This document shows, in pieces, positions 1 through 5,079 of a stretch of DNA of 8,476 nt. The stretch spans positions 1 through 8,476 of the forward strand of contig DAIDHU010000384.1 in the NCBI GenBank assembly GCA_027451915.1, read 5' to 3'. The translations under genes and the position numbers were made by a program. Numbering within the stretch: position 1 is the stretch's first letter; every line of letters starts with the position of its first letter. Below the pieces are notes generated by a model. The model was not told the origin of the DNA and did no database searches. It worked only from the letters and a program-made list of their open reading frames with translations. This DNA comes from Thiomonas sp. (lineage in GTDB: Bacteria > Pseudomonadota > Gammaproteobacteria > Burkholderiales > Burkholderiaceae_C).

Positions 1-119
1 GTCATCCAGGCGTGGAGTTCGCCGAAGGCCGCGCGCCGCCACTTGGGCAGGTCCGCAATGGCCTCGCCCCGCCACCAGGGATTGTCCGGTAGGCAGGGGG
101 AGAGCGAGCAGCGAGGCAC
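1..119 (-). CDS. N-terminal fragment of a possible AAA-type ATPase (runs off the window)
   Basis: A minus-strand frame stays open from an in-frame stop at 159-161 to the window edge. Its last visible part reads LPDNPWWRGEAIADLPKWRR followed by AAFGELHAWM. The NPWW motif followed by a basic and aromatic helix resembles, from memory, the N-terminus of a group of bacterial and archaeal AAA-type ATPases, where it precedes the Walker A region; no Walker motif falls inside the window. The other frames here give Pro/Arg-rich shadow-like text. The start is uncertain: GTG at 119 is the only ATG or GTG codon between the in-frame stop and the NPWW motif, and no Shine-Dalgarno lies in front of it. A non-canonical start or a damaged 5' end is possible. 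It lies just beyond the terminator that follows the tRNA gene. Function is inferred from one short motif only. Confidence 0.4.
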   Translation of the reverse strand, partial: MPRCSLSPCLPDNPWWRGEAIADLPKWRRAAFGELHAWM

Positions 120-168
120 GTGCAGCTGGCGGTGGTGAGTACCGTGCCGCAGGGTGCGTCAGGGCATG

Positions 169-209
169 AAAAAAGCTCCGGGACGTTGAGGAACAACGCC
201 GCGGAGCTT
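169..209 (-). terminator. Rho-independent terminator after tRNA-Ala
   Basis: Read on the minus strand, AAGCTCCG (209-202) pairs perfectly with CGGAGCTT (180-173). The stem continues after one C-C mismatch with seven more pairs (one G-T) and closes on a short TTCCT-type loop. A run of six T follows directly (174-169). This is a textbook intrinsic terminator for transcripts coming leftward from the tRNA gene, leaving a trailer of about 90 nt before the stem. The plus strand lacks an equivalent T run, so it is probably one-directional. Confidence 0.9.
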
Positions 210-299
210 CTTAGGTTCGAGCAGTCTGTACAGCAGCCTGCCGAACAAGCTGTGAATAAGCTGATTTTCTTCAGCTGAATCAACAACTTACCTTCGATG
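210..299 (-). other. tRNA 3' trailer with a small hairpin
   Basis: This stretch lies between the tRNA 3' end and its terminator and holds no convincing gene. It contains a perfect six-pair hairpin, AGCTGA (259-264) with TCAGCT (271-276) and a six-nt loop. That could be a processing-associated structure in the tRNA precursor. I see no second tRNA and no att-like repeat of the tRNA 3' end. Confidence 0.35.
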
Positions 300-375
<76 letters not shown>

Positions 376-386
376 GAAGAAGCGAA

Positions 387-415
387 ATCATACACCACGG
401 CAAGCTCGGCGCGAA
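387..415 (-). promoter_or_regulatory. Probable promoter of tRNA-Ala
   Basis: On the minus strand TATGAT (392-387) matches the sigma-70 -10 consensus at five of six positions and ends 11 nt before the mature tRNA 5' end. That spacing would give a very short leader. The -35 region is poor: the sequence 17-18 nt upstream reads roughly TTTCGC. It also overlaps the stem-loop downstream of yaaA. The -10 box is the main support. Confidence 0.5.
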
Positions 416-432
416 AGCCCCTCGCGCGAGCT
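403..432 (-). terminator. Stem-loop downstream of yaaA
   Basis: AGCTCGGCGCG (403-413) pairs with CGCGCGAGCT (423-432) over ten base pairs, with one bulged G and a nine-nt loop. It begins 10 nt past the yaaA stop codon. No T run follows on the minus strand, so it is not a classic intrinsic terminator. It could be a 3'-end-protecting hairpin or a weak terminator insulating the tRNA promoter that it overlaps. Confidence 0.4.
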
Positions 433-442
433 CACGAGCCCT

Positions 443-1213
443 TCAGCGCCGCCGCCGGAACACGCGCCGCGCTTCGCTGGAGGCCTCGGCGGCATAGGCG
501 TAGCCCTCGGCGTCGAAGTCCAGGATGGCCTCGGGGCGGTCGGCACGGTGCTCGATGATCCAGCGCGCCATCAGGCCGCGCGCGCGCTTGGCGTGCACGC
601 CGATCACGCGCCAGCCGCTGGCGTCGCCTTCCTGGAACACCACGTCGACCACCGGGTGGACCAGCGCGGCCGGGTCGACGGCGCGGAAGTACTCCTCGGA
701 GGCCAGGTTCAGCAGGACCTTGCTGCGATGCGAGCCCAGCTGCTCGCGCAGCGCCTCGGCGATGCGCTTGCCCCAGAAGGCGTAGAGGTCTCGCCCCGCG
801 GGGTTGGCCAGGCGCGTGCCCATTTCCAGCCGGTAGGCCTGCATCAGGTCCAGCGGGCGCAGCAGGCCGTACAGGCCGCTGAGCATCACCACGTGATCCT
901 GCGCCCAGCGCAGCTGGGCAGGCTTGAGGTGCGCGGCGTCCAGCCCGGCGTAGACGTCGCCGGCGAAGGCCAGCAGGGCCGGGCGGCTGTTGTTCGCGTC
1001 GAAGTCCCGCGACCACGCGGCGTAGCGCTGGGCATTGAGCACGGCCAGCTTGTCGGAGATGCCCATCAGGCTGCCGAGCTGCGCCGGCGAGAGCTCGCGC
1101 AGGATCTCGATCAGGCGCTCCGAGTCGGGGATGAACCGGGGCAGGGTGGTGGGCAGCGGCGGGGTCGCGCTGTCCATGTCCAGGGTCTTGGCCGGAGACA
1201 GGGCCAGCAGCAT
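443..1213 (-). CDS. yaaA: Peroxide stress protein YaaA (DUF328/UPF0246)
   Basis: The 256-residue product matches the YaaA family throughout and is close to the usual length (258 in E. coli). Visible family motifs are LSPAKTL at residues 5-11, FAGDVYAGLDA around 83-93, LSGLYGLLRPLDLMQAYRLE at 111-130, NLASEEYF at 169-176 and GVHAKRARGLMARW near 205-218. In E. coli YaaA is induced through OxyR and limits damage by lowering unincorporated intracellular iron during hydrogen peroxide stress. It is cytoplasmic; no signal peptide or membrane segment is seen here. The ATG at 1213 has a GAGG Shine-Dalgarno (1225-1222) eight nt upstream. The gene starts 22 nt after the DUF3501 stop, so it appears to be the last gene of the rubrerythrin operon. 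The C-terminus ends in a basic tail (RRVFRRRR). The family assignment is firm; the role in this organism is transferred. Confidence 0.95.
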   Translation of the reverse strand: MLLALSPAKTLDMDSATPPLPTTLPRFIPDSERLIEILRELSPAQLGSLMGISDKLAVLNAQRYAAWSRDFDANNSRPALLAFAGDVYAGLDAAHLKPAQLRWAQDHVVMLSGLYGLLRPLDLMQAYRLEMGTRLANPAGRDLYAFWGKRIAEALREQLGSHRSKVLLNLASEEYFRAVDPAALVHPVVDVVFQEGDASGWRVIGVHAKRARGLMARWIIEHRADRPEAILDFDAEGYAYAAEASSEARRVFRRRR

Positions 1214-1235
1214 CGGGAGAACCTCGGGTGGGCGA

Positions 1236-1823
1236 TCAGTGGAGTGCGAAGTCGCGCAGCAGCGCCTCGCGCAGGGGCCCGCTCAGGACCTGGCTGGCAG
1301 TGTAGTGGGGGTGGTCGCAGCCCACGCGCACGGCGGCGCCGCCACGCATGGCCTCGATGGCCGCGGGGCTGAACTCGAAGCGCAGGAAGTGCACCGCCGA
1401 AGTCTTCGCGTCGGTCTCGCGCTCCAGGTCTTCGTCGGCCACGGCCGGCGTGCGCGGGCAGCCCTGCACGTCGACGTAGAGCTGATGCTCGATACCGACC
1501 AGGCGCGCCAGCTCGCGCTTGCGCTGCTCGACCTCCGGGTACTCGAGCAGCAAGGTGGCCTTCCAGTTGGTCCCGTCCGGAATCAACGGCGCGTAGGCGT
1601 CGATCTCGTCCTGGATGGCCTGCGGCTCGAAGATCTTCTCGATGCGCAGCATTTCCTGGATCTGGTAGCGGATGGTGCGCTCGTCCTCGAACTGCAGGCT
1701 CAGGTGCGCCCCCAGCTGCAGGGAGCGCAGCTTGCGGTGGGGGATGATCTCGACGCGCAGGCGCGCGCGCTCGCGTGCATAGGCTTCCAGGCCCAGCAGG
1801 CTCTCGGGGGTGGGCTTGCTCAT
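1236..1823 (-). CDS. DUF3501 family protein
   Basis: This is a 195-residue soluble protein of the uncharacterised DUF3501 family, recognised from LRVEIIPHRK (22-31), an FEDERTIRYQIQEMLRIEKI stretch (45-64), DGTNWKATLLLEYPEVEQRK (83-102) and a C-terminal GCDHPHY (168-174). No function is established to my knowledge. The clustered His and Cys residues (H29, C169, H171, H173) could bind metal, but that is inference. The frame stays open far upstream into the Fe-S gene. The ATG at 1823 is chosen because GAGG (1832-1829) sits five nt before it and family similarity begins there. It follows the Fe-S gene by 32 nt and precedes yaaA by 22 nt. From memory, DUF3501 genes are commonly found beside rubrerythrin and this Fe-S protein type, which suggests a shared redox or stress role. 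Confidence 0.88.
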   Translation of the reverse strand: MSKPTPESLLGLEAYARERARLRVEIIPHRKLRSLQLGAHLSLQFEDERTIRYQIQEMLRIEKIFEPQAIQDEIDAYAPLIPDGTNWKATLLLEYPEVEQRKRELARLVGIEHQLYVDVQGCPRTPAVADEDLERETDAKTSAVHFLRFEFSPAAIEAMRGGAAVRVGCDHPHYTASQVLSGPLREALLRDFALH

Positions 1824-1855
1824 GGGTTCCTCGTGCGCTCCGGTTGCTCGCAGGG

Positions 1856-3205
1856 TCAAAGCCCGTAGGCCATGCGCAGCAGGGTCAGCGGGTGGGCCAG
1901 GCGGGGCTGCGAATCGCCGCCGAGCTCGGCCACCCCCTGCGCGATGTGGTGTCCGCCCAGGGGGCAGTACGAGCCGATGTAGTCGGGGTGGGCCGCGGCC
2001 ATGGCCTTGAACACCGGCTTGCCGATTTTCATGGCGTCGGCGTGATGGGCCTTTTTCACGCCGTAGGTGCCGGCGTGTCCGGAACAGCGCTCGATGGTGG
2101 TGAATTCCAGTTGCGTGCTCTTGCCCACCAGGCGGAACATCTCCTCGGTCTTGCGGCCGATGTTCTGCACCCGCCCGTGGCAGGGGATCTGGTAGGCCAC
2201 GCGCCCCAGGGAATGCCGGAAATCCGTCTTGAGCAGGCCGTCGCGGTGGCGGGCCATCAGGTACTCGAAGGGGTCCCACATGGCGTCGCGCACCGCGAGC
2301 ACCCCGGCATCGTCGGGAAACATCAGGGGCAGCTCCTGCTTGAACATCAGGGTGCAGGAAGGCACGCCGGCGAGGATGGCCCAGCCTTCCCGGGCGTAGC
2401 GCAGCAGCAGCGGGATGTTGGCGCGCATGGCCCGCTCCACGCCCTGCAGATCGCCGAGCTCGAGCTGTGGCATGCCACAGCACCGGTCCTTGCGCACCAG
2501 TTCGTAGGCGATGCCGTTGTGCTCCAGCACCTTGAGCAGGTCCAGGCCGATGCCCGGCTCGTTGTAGTTGATGTAGCAGGTGGAGAACAGCGCCACGCGC
2601 CCCGGCGCGTGCTCTCCGTCCACCGGCTGGTCCACGCCTGAAGGCGGGGCGCTGCGGCGCAAGGTGCGCTCGGCCAGTTCCGGGAGCCAGGCCTTGCGGT
2701 CCACGCCCAGGGCCTTTTCCAGCACCACGCGGGTGGCTGGCTGCCGGTTCACGGCGTTGACCGTCTGCACGACGATGGGGATCCCGGCCAGCTTGCCGTG
2801 CACGTCCGTGGCGGCGAGTGCCCGGCTGGCCAGCGGCACCTTGCCCTGGCGGAACTGGATGGCCTTGGCGCGCAGCATGGTGTGCGGGAAGTCCACGTTC
2901 CACGGATGCGGCGGAACGTAGGGGCACTTGGTCATGTAGCACAGGTCGCAGATGTAGCACTGGTCCACGACCTTCCAGTAATCGGACTTGTCCACCGCGT
3001 CCAGCTCGCCGGTCGACCCTTCGTCGATCAGGTCGAACAGGGTGGGAAAGGACTGGCACAGCGACACGCAGCGCCGGCAGCCGTGGCAGATCTCGAACAC
3101 GCGTTCGAGCTCGGCCAGGCACTTGGCTTCGTCATGGAAGTCCTCGCCGCGCCAGTCCAGCGGGTGGCGGGTGGGGGCCTCGAGATTGCCTTCGCGGGTG
3201 CTCAT
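1856..3205 (-). CDS. GlpC/HdrD-like Fe-S electron-transfer protein with CCG domains
   Basis: This 449-residue protein carries two ferredoxin-type [4Fe-4S] motifs near the N-terminus: C40-C43-C46-C50 and C83-C86-C89-C94, the second followed by Pro. Two cysteine-rich CCG domains follow, as in GlpC and heterodisulfide reductase HdrB/HdrD. The first has C210, C242-C243-G and C284. The second has C342, C374-S375-G and C414, so one cysteine of the usual CC pair is Ser and the final CxxC is reduced to one Cys. No transmembrane segment is seen. Such proteins pass electrons between Fe-S clusters and a partner oxidoreductase. No flavin dehydrogenase subunit lies nearby, so the glycerol-3-phosphate or glycolate role of relatives is unlikely. 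Its position between rubrerythrin and DUF3501 suggests it serves them. GGAGG at 3218-3214, eight nt before the ATG, fixes the start. Confidence 0.9.
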   Translation of the reverse strand: MSTREGNLEAPTRHPLDWRGEDFHDEAKCLAELERVFEICHGCRRCVSLCQSFPTLFDLIDEGSTGELDAVDKSDYWKVVDQCYICDLCYMTKCPYVPPHPWNVDFPHTMLRAKAIQFRQGKVPLASRALAATDVHGKLAGIPIVVQTVNAVNRQPATRVVLEKALGVDRKAWLPELAERTLRRSAPPSGVDQPVDGEHAPGRVALFSTCYINYNEPGIGLDLLKVLEHNGIAYELVRKDRCCGMPQLELGDLQGVERAMRANIPLLLRYAREGWAILAGVPSCTLMFKQELPLMFPDDAGVLAVRDAMWDPFEYLMARHRDGLLKTDFRHSLGRVAYQIPCHGRVQNIGRKTEEMFRLVGKSTQLEFTTIERCSGHAGTYGVKKAHHADAMKIGKPVFKAMAAAHPDYIGSYCPLGGHHIAQGVAELGGDSQPRLAHPLTLLRMAYGL

Positions 3206-3289
3206 CGTGCAAGCCTCCGTGGCGGGCCGCCGGGTGCGGCTCGCGGGATGGGTGTTCGAGGCCCCCGCGGCAGGCAGGGGCCCAGGGGC
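3206..3289 (-). other. Intergenic spacer with a stem-loop, rubrerythrin to Fe-S gene
   Basis: This 84-nt gap is the longest inside the operon. GGCCCC (3260-3265) can pair with GGGGCC (3277-3282) across an 11-nt loop. On the mRNA the hairpin starts eight nt past the rubrerythrin stop and has no T run. It may stabilise the upstream message or partly attenuate downstream expression. I see no internal promoter with both boxes. Confidence 0.3.
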
Positions 3290-3712
3290 TCAATCCGCGA
3301 GGACGTCCAGCGCCTTCTGGTAGCGGTTGGCGTGCGAGCGCTCGGCCTTGGCCAGCGTGGCGAACCAGTCGGCGATCTCGTCGAAGCCCTCGTCGCGCGC
3401 GGTCTTGGCCATGCCCGGGTACATGTCCGTGTACTCGTGGGTCTCGCCAGCCACCGCGGCCTTCAGGTTGTCGCGGGTGGGGCCGATGGGCAGGCCCGTG
3501 GCGGGGTCGCCCACGGCCTCGAGGAATTCGAGATGCCCGTGCGCGTGGCCGGTCTCGCCCTCGGCGGTGGAGCGGAACAGCGCGGCCACGTCGTTCTGTC
3601 CCTCGATGTCGGCCTTGTTCGCGAAATACAGATAGCGCCGGTTGGCCATCGATTCGCCCGCGAAGGCATCCTTCAGGTTCTGCTCGGTCTTCGAGCCTTT
3701 GAGCGTGGTCAT
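3290..3712 (-). CDS. Rubrerythrin (diiron peroxidase domain only)
   Basis: The 140-residue protein is a four-helix ferritin-like rubrerythrin domain. Expected diiron ligands are all present with family spacing: E20, E53 and H56 (ETGH), E90 and E93 (ETHE), E124 and H127 (ERSH). These correspond to the ligand pattern of Desulfovibrio rubrerythrin. The C-terminal rubredoxin domain with its CxxC pairs is absent; the protein ends about 13 residues after the last ligand and contains no cysteine. Rubrerythrins reduce hydrogen peroxide to water in the cytoplasm using electrons from rubredoxin or similar donors, so this form needs an external donor. The Fe-S protein encoded next is a candidate. The ATG at 3712 has AGGAG (3723-3719) six nt upstream. 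It is the first gene of the leftward operon. Confidence 0.93.
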   Translation of the reverse strand: MTTLKGSKTEQNLKDAFAGESMANRRYLYFANKADIEGQNDVAALFRSTAEGETGHAHGHLEFLEAVGDPATGLPIGPTRDNLKAAVAGETHEYTDMYPGMAKTARDEGFDEIADWFATLAKAERSHANRYQKALDVLAD

Positions 3713-3778
3713 CGCCGTCTCCTGGTGTCGTGGGAATGGGGTCGCGTCCCGCGGGCACCGCCCGGCAGGGCTCGAACT

Positions 3779-3808
3779 ACTGTAGGCCGCGCCGCGCCGC
3801 GGTGTCTA
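3779..3808 (-). promoter_or_regulatory. Candidate sigma-70 promoter of the rubrerythrin operon
   Basis: On the minus strand TAGACA (3808-3803) lies 18 nt before TACAGT (3784-3779). These match the -35 and -10 consensus at five and four of six positions. The -10 box is 66 nt upstream of the rubrerythrin start, a reasonable leader length. A short GC palindrome (CCGCG 3787-3791, CGCGG 3798-3802) falls in the spacer. A perfect TTGACA just upstream (3822-3817) has no partner -10 at normal spacing. I could not recognise an OxyR or Fur site with confidence. Confidence 0.35.
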
Positions 3809-3848
3809 ATGCAGCCTGTCAATGCCGCCCATAGCCTGAACCTATGCC

Positions 3849-3882
3849 CGCGCGCGCCTGCCGGGGCGGCCAGGCGCGCGTG
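3849..3882 (+). promoter_or_regulatory. Strong stem-loop immediately upstream of the dehydrogenase start
   Basis: CGCGCGCCTG (3851-3860) and CAGGCGCGCG (3871-3880) are perfect inverted repeats of ten bases around a ten-nt loop. A G-T and a C-G pair extend the stem at its base. It ends 14 nt before the ATG at 3897, in the region where a ribosome would load, and no Shine-Dalgarno is visible between. If transcribed rightward it would sit in the 5' leader and could influence translation. It could equally be a barrier between the two divergent transcripts. Confidence 0.45.
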
Positions 3883-3896
3883 CCGTCGCCACGATC

Positions 3897-4826
3897 ATGC
3901 AAGAAAGTCAGCATCCCGCGCAGGGCGCCGAGGCGCTGCCGCGCATCGGTTTCATCGGCCTGGGAGCCATGGGTTGGCCCATGGCCGCGCGATTGCGCGC
4001 CGCCGGGCATCCCGTGGCCGCCTGGGTGCGCAAGCCCGAGGTCGCGAGGCGCGCGCAGCAGGCCGGAATGGCCCTTGCCGACAGCGCCCGCGAGCTGGCC
4101 GGGCGGGTGCACGTCCTGGTGACCAACGTGACTTCCACCGAGGACGTGGAACAGCTGCTGCTGGGCGCGCAGGGCGCCGTGCACGGCGCGCAGCCCGGCC
4201 TGCTGTGCATCGATCACAGCACCATCGCTCCGCGGGGGGCGCGGCGCATCGCCGCCGAACTGGCTCTGCGTGGCGTGGGTTTCGTGGACGCGCCGGTGTC
4301 CGGGGGCGAGCAGGGCGCGCGCGAGGGCCGCCTGTCGATCATGGTCGGGGCAAGCCGGGAGGACTTCGAGCGCGCCTTGCCCTTGCTGCGCCTGCACGGG
4401 CCCACGGTCACCCACATCGGGCCGCCCGGCAGCGGACAGGTGGCCAAGCTGTGCAACCAGCTCGTGCAGGTGGTGAACATCCAGGGCATCGCCGAGGCCA
4501 TGCGCCTGGCCGCCGCCGAGGGCGCGCCGCTGCAAGGCGTACTGCAGGCGCTGGGCGCGGGCTTCGCGGGCAGCCGCATGCTGGACCTGATGGGCCCGAA
4601 AATGGCCGGGCGCGACTTCGCCGCCGGCATCCAGGCGCGCCTGCACGCGAAGGATTTCGGCCTGCTGGCGCAGGCCGCCGCCGAGGCTGGGCTCGAGCTG
4701 CCGGCGCTGCGCCTGGTGCAGGGGCAATTGCAGTCCCTGATGCGCCAGGGCTGGGGGCACGACGACACCAGTTCCCTGCTGCGGGTGCTGGAGCTCGACC
4801 GGGCCCCGGAGGGCGCGGCGGACTGA
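3897..4826 (+). CDS. NAD(P)-dependent beta-hydroxyacid dehydrogenase (3-hydroxyisobutyrate dehydrogenase superfamily)
   Basis: The 309-residue enzyme has the standard architecture of the family. An N-terminal Rossmann fold carries GFIGLGAMGWPMA at 18-30, and a D-x-STI segment lies at 106-110. The substrate-binding motif DAPVSGG is at 131-137. The catalytic region GPPGSGQVAKLCNQ (175-188) contains the general acid-base Lys184 and Asn187. The helical C-terminal domain has the conserved Lys252-Asp253. Such enzymes oxidise 3-hydroxyisobutyrate or reduce tartronate semialdehyde and related beta-hydroxyacids with NAD(P) in the cytoplasm; the exact substrate (MmsB, GarR/GlxR or other) cannot be told here. 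The first ~15 residues before the Rossmann strand are a short extension. ATG 3897 is the only suitable start, although no Shine-Dalgarno is visible. It appears to be transcribed alone, divergently from the rubrerythrin operon. Confidence 0.9.
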   Translation: MQESQHPAQGAEALPRIGFIGLGAMGWPMAARLRAAGHPVAAWVRKPEVARRAQQAGMALADSARELAGRVHVLVTNVTSTEDVEQLLLGAQGAVHGAQPGLLCIDHSTIAPRGARRIAAELALRGVGFVDAPVSGGEQGAREGRLSIMVGASREDFERALPLLRLHGPTVTHIGPPGSGQVAKLCNQLVQVVNIQGIAEAMRLAAAEGAPLQGVLQALGAGFAGSRMLDLMGPKMAGRDFAAGIQARLHAKDFGLLAQAAAEAGLELPALRLVQGQLQSLMRQGWGHDDTSSLLRVLELDRAPEGAAD

Positions 4827-5079
4827 GCCGCCCGGCGCGCCGCGCAACGGGCGCCCAGGTCCGCATACCTGGACGACAAGGCGGGCCTTGCGCCAGGGGG
4901 CCGGCAGGCGTGGCGCGCGCGACCTACCATGCACAAAGTCGTCCTTGGATCGTAAAGGCGACAAGGAACGCGAGTCTGCCGGCTTCGCCCGGCTTCGCGT
5001 TGGGTCTGGATCACCAGGTTCTCACCGCGGCTGCGCACGGCGCGGGCGCCGCGGCCCGGGCCTGCGACGGGAGTGCGCC
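4827..5079 (+). other. Intergenic region before the secreted-protein gene
   Basis: I see no gene in these 253 nt. The frame of the downstream gene stays open back to 4888, but that extension looks like random Arg/Gly-rich text and has no Shine-Dalgarno. A perfect six-pair hairpin (CCAGGT 4855-4860, ACCTGG 4867-4872) lies 28 nt after the dehydrogenase stop without a T run; it may mark the transcript end. A ten-base direct repeat CCGGCTTCGC occurs twice in tandem at 4979-4998. A weak promoter guess (TGCACA near 4930, TAAAGG near 4953) is too poor to call. Confidence 0.4.

Noticed and set aside
548..1868. Plus-strand open frames antisense to yaaA and DUF3501
   Set aside because: They are Gln/Val/Arg-rich shadow translations of well-identified genes on the other strand.
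1236..3122. A minus-strand open frame of 628 codons that could be read as a fusion ending in DUF3501
   Set aside because: Only the last 195 codons look like protein; the rest is an out-of-frame shadow of the Fe-S gene, and a good Shine-Dalgarno precedes the internal ATG at 1823.
3817..3822. A perfect TTGACA on the minus strand as the operon -35 box
   Set aside because: No -10-like hexamer lies 16-18 nt downstream; the sequence there is GC-only.
4979..4998. Tandem ten-base repeat CCGGCTTCGC as a regulatory iteron
   Set aside because: Only two copies are present, with no further structure; this is probably chance in GC-rich DNA.
4888..5079. An N-terminal extension of the secreted protein in the same frame
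   Set aside because: The extension is basic, low-complexity text with no Shine-Dalgarno, and it would bury the signal peptide; ATG 5080 has GGGAG six nt upstream.
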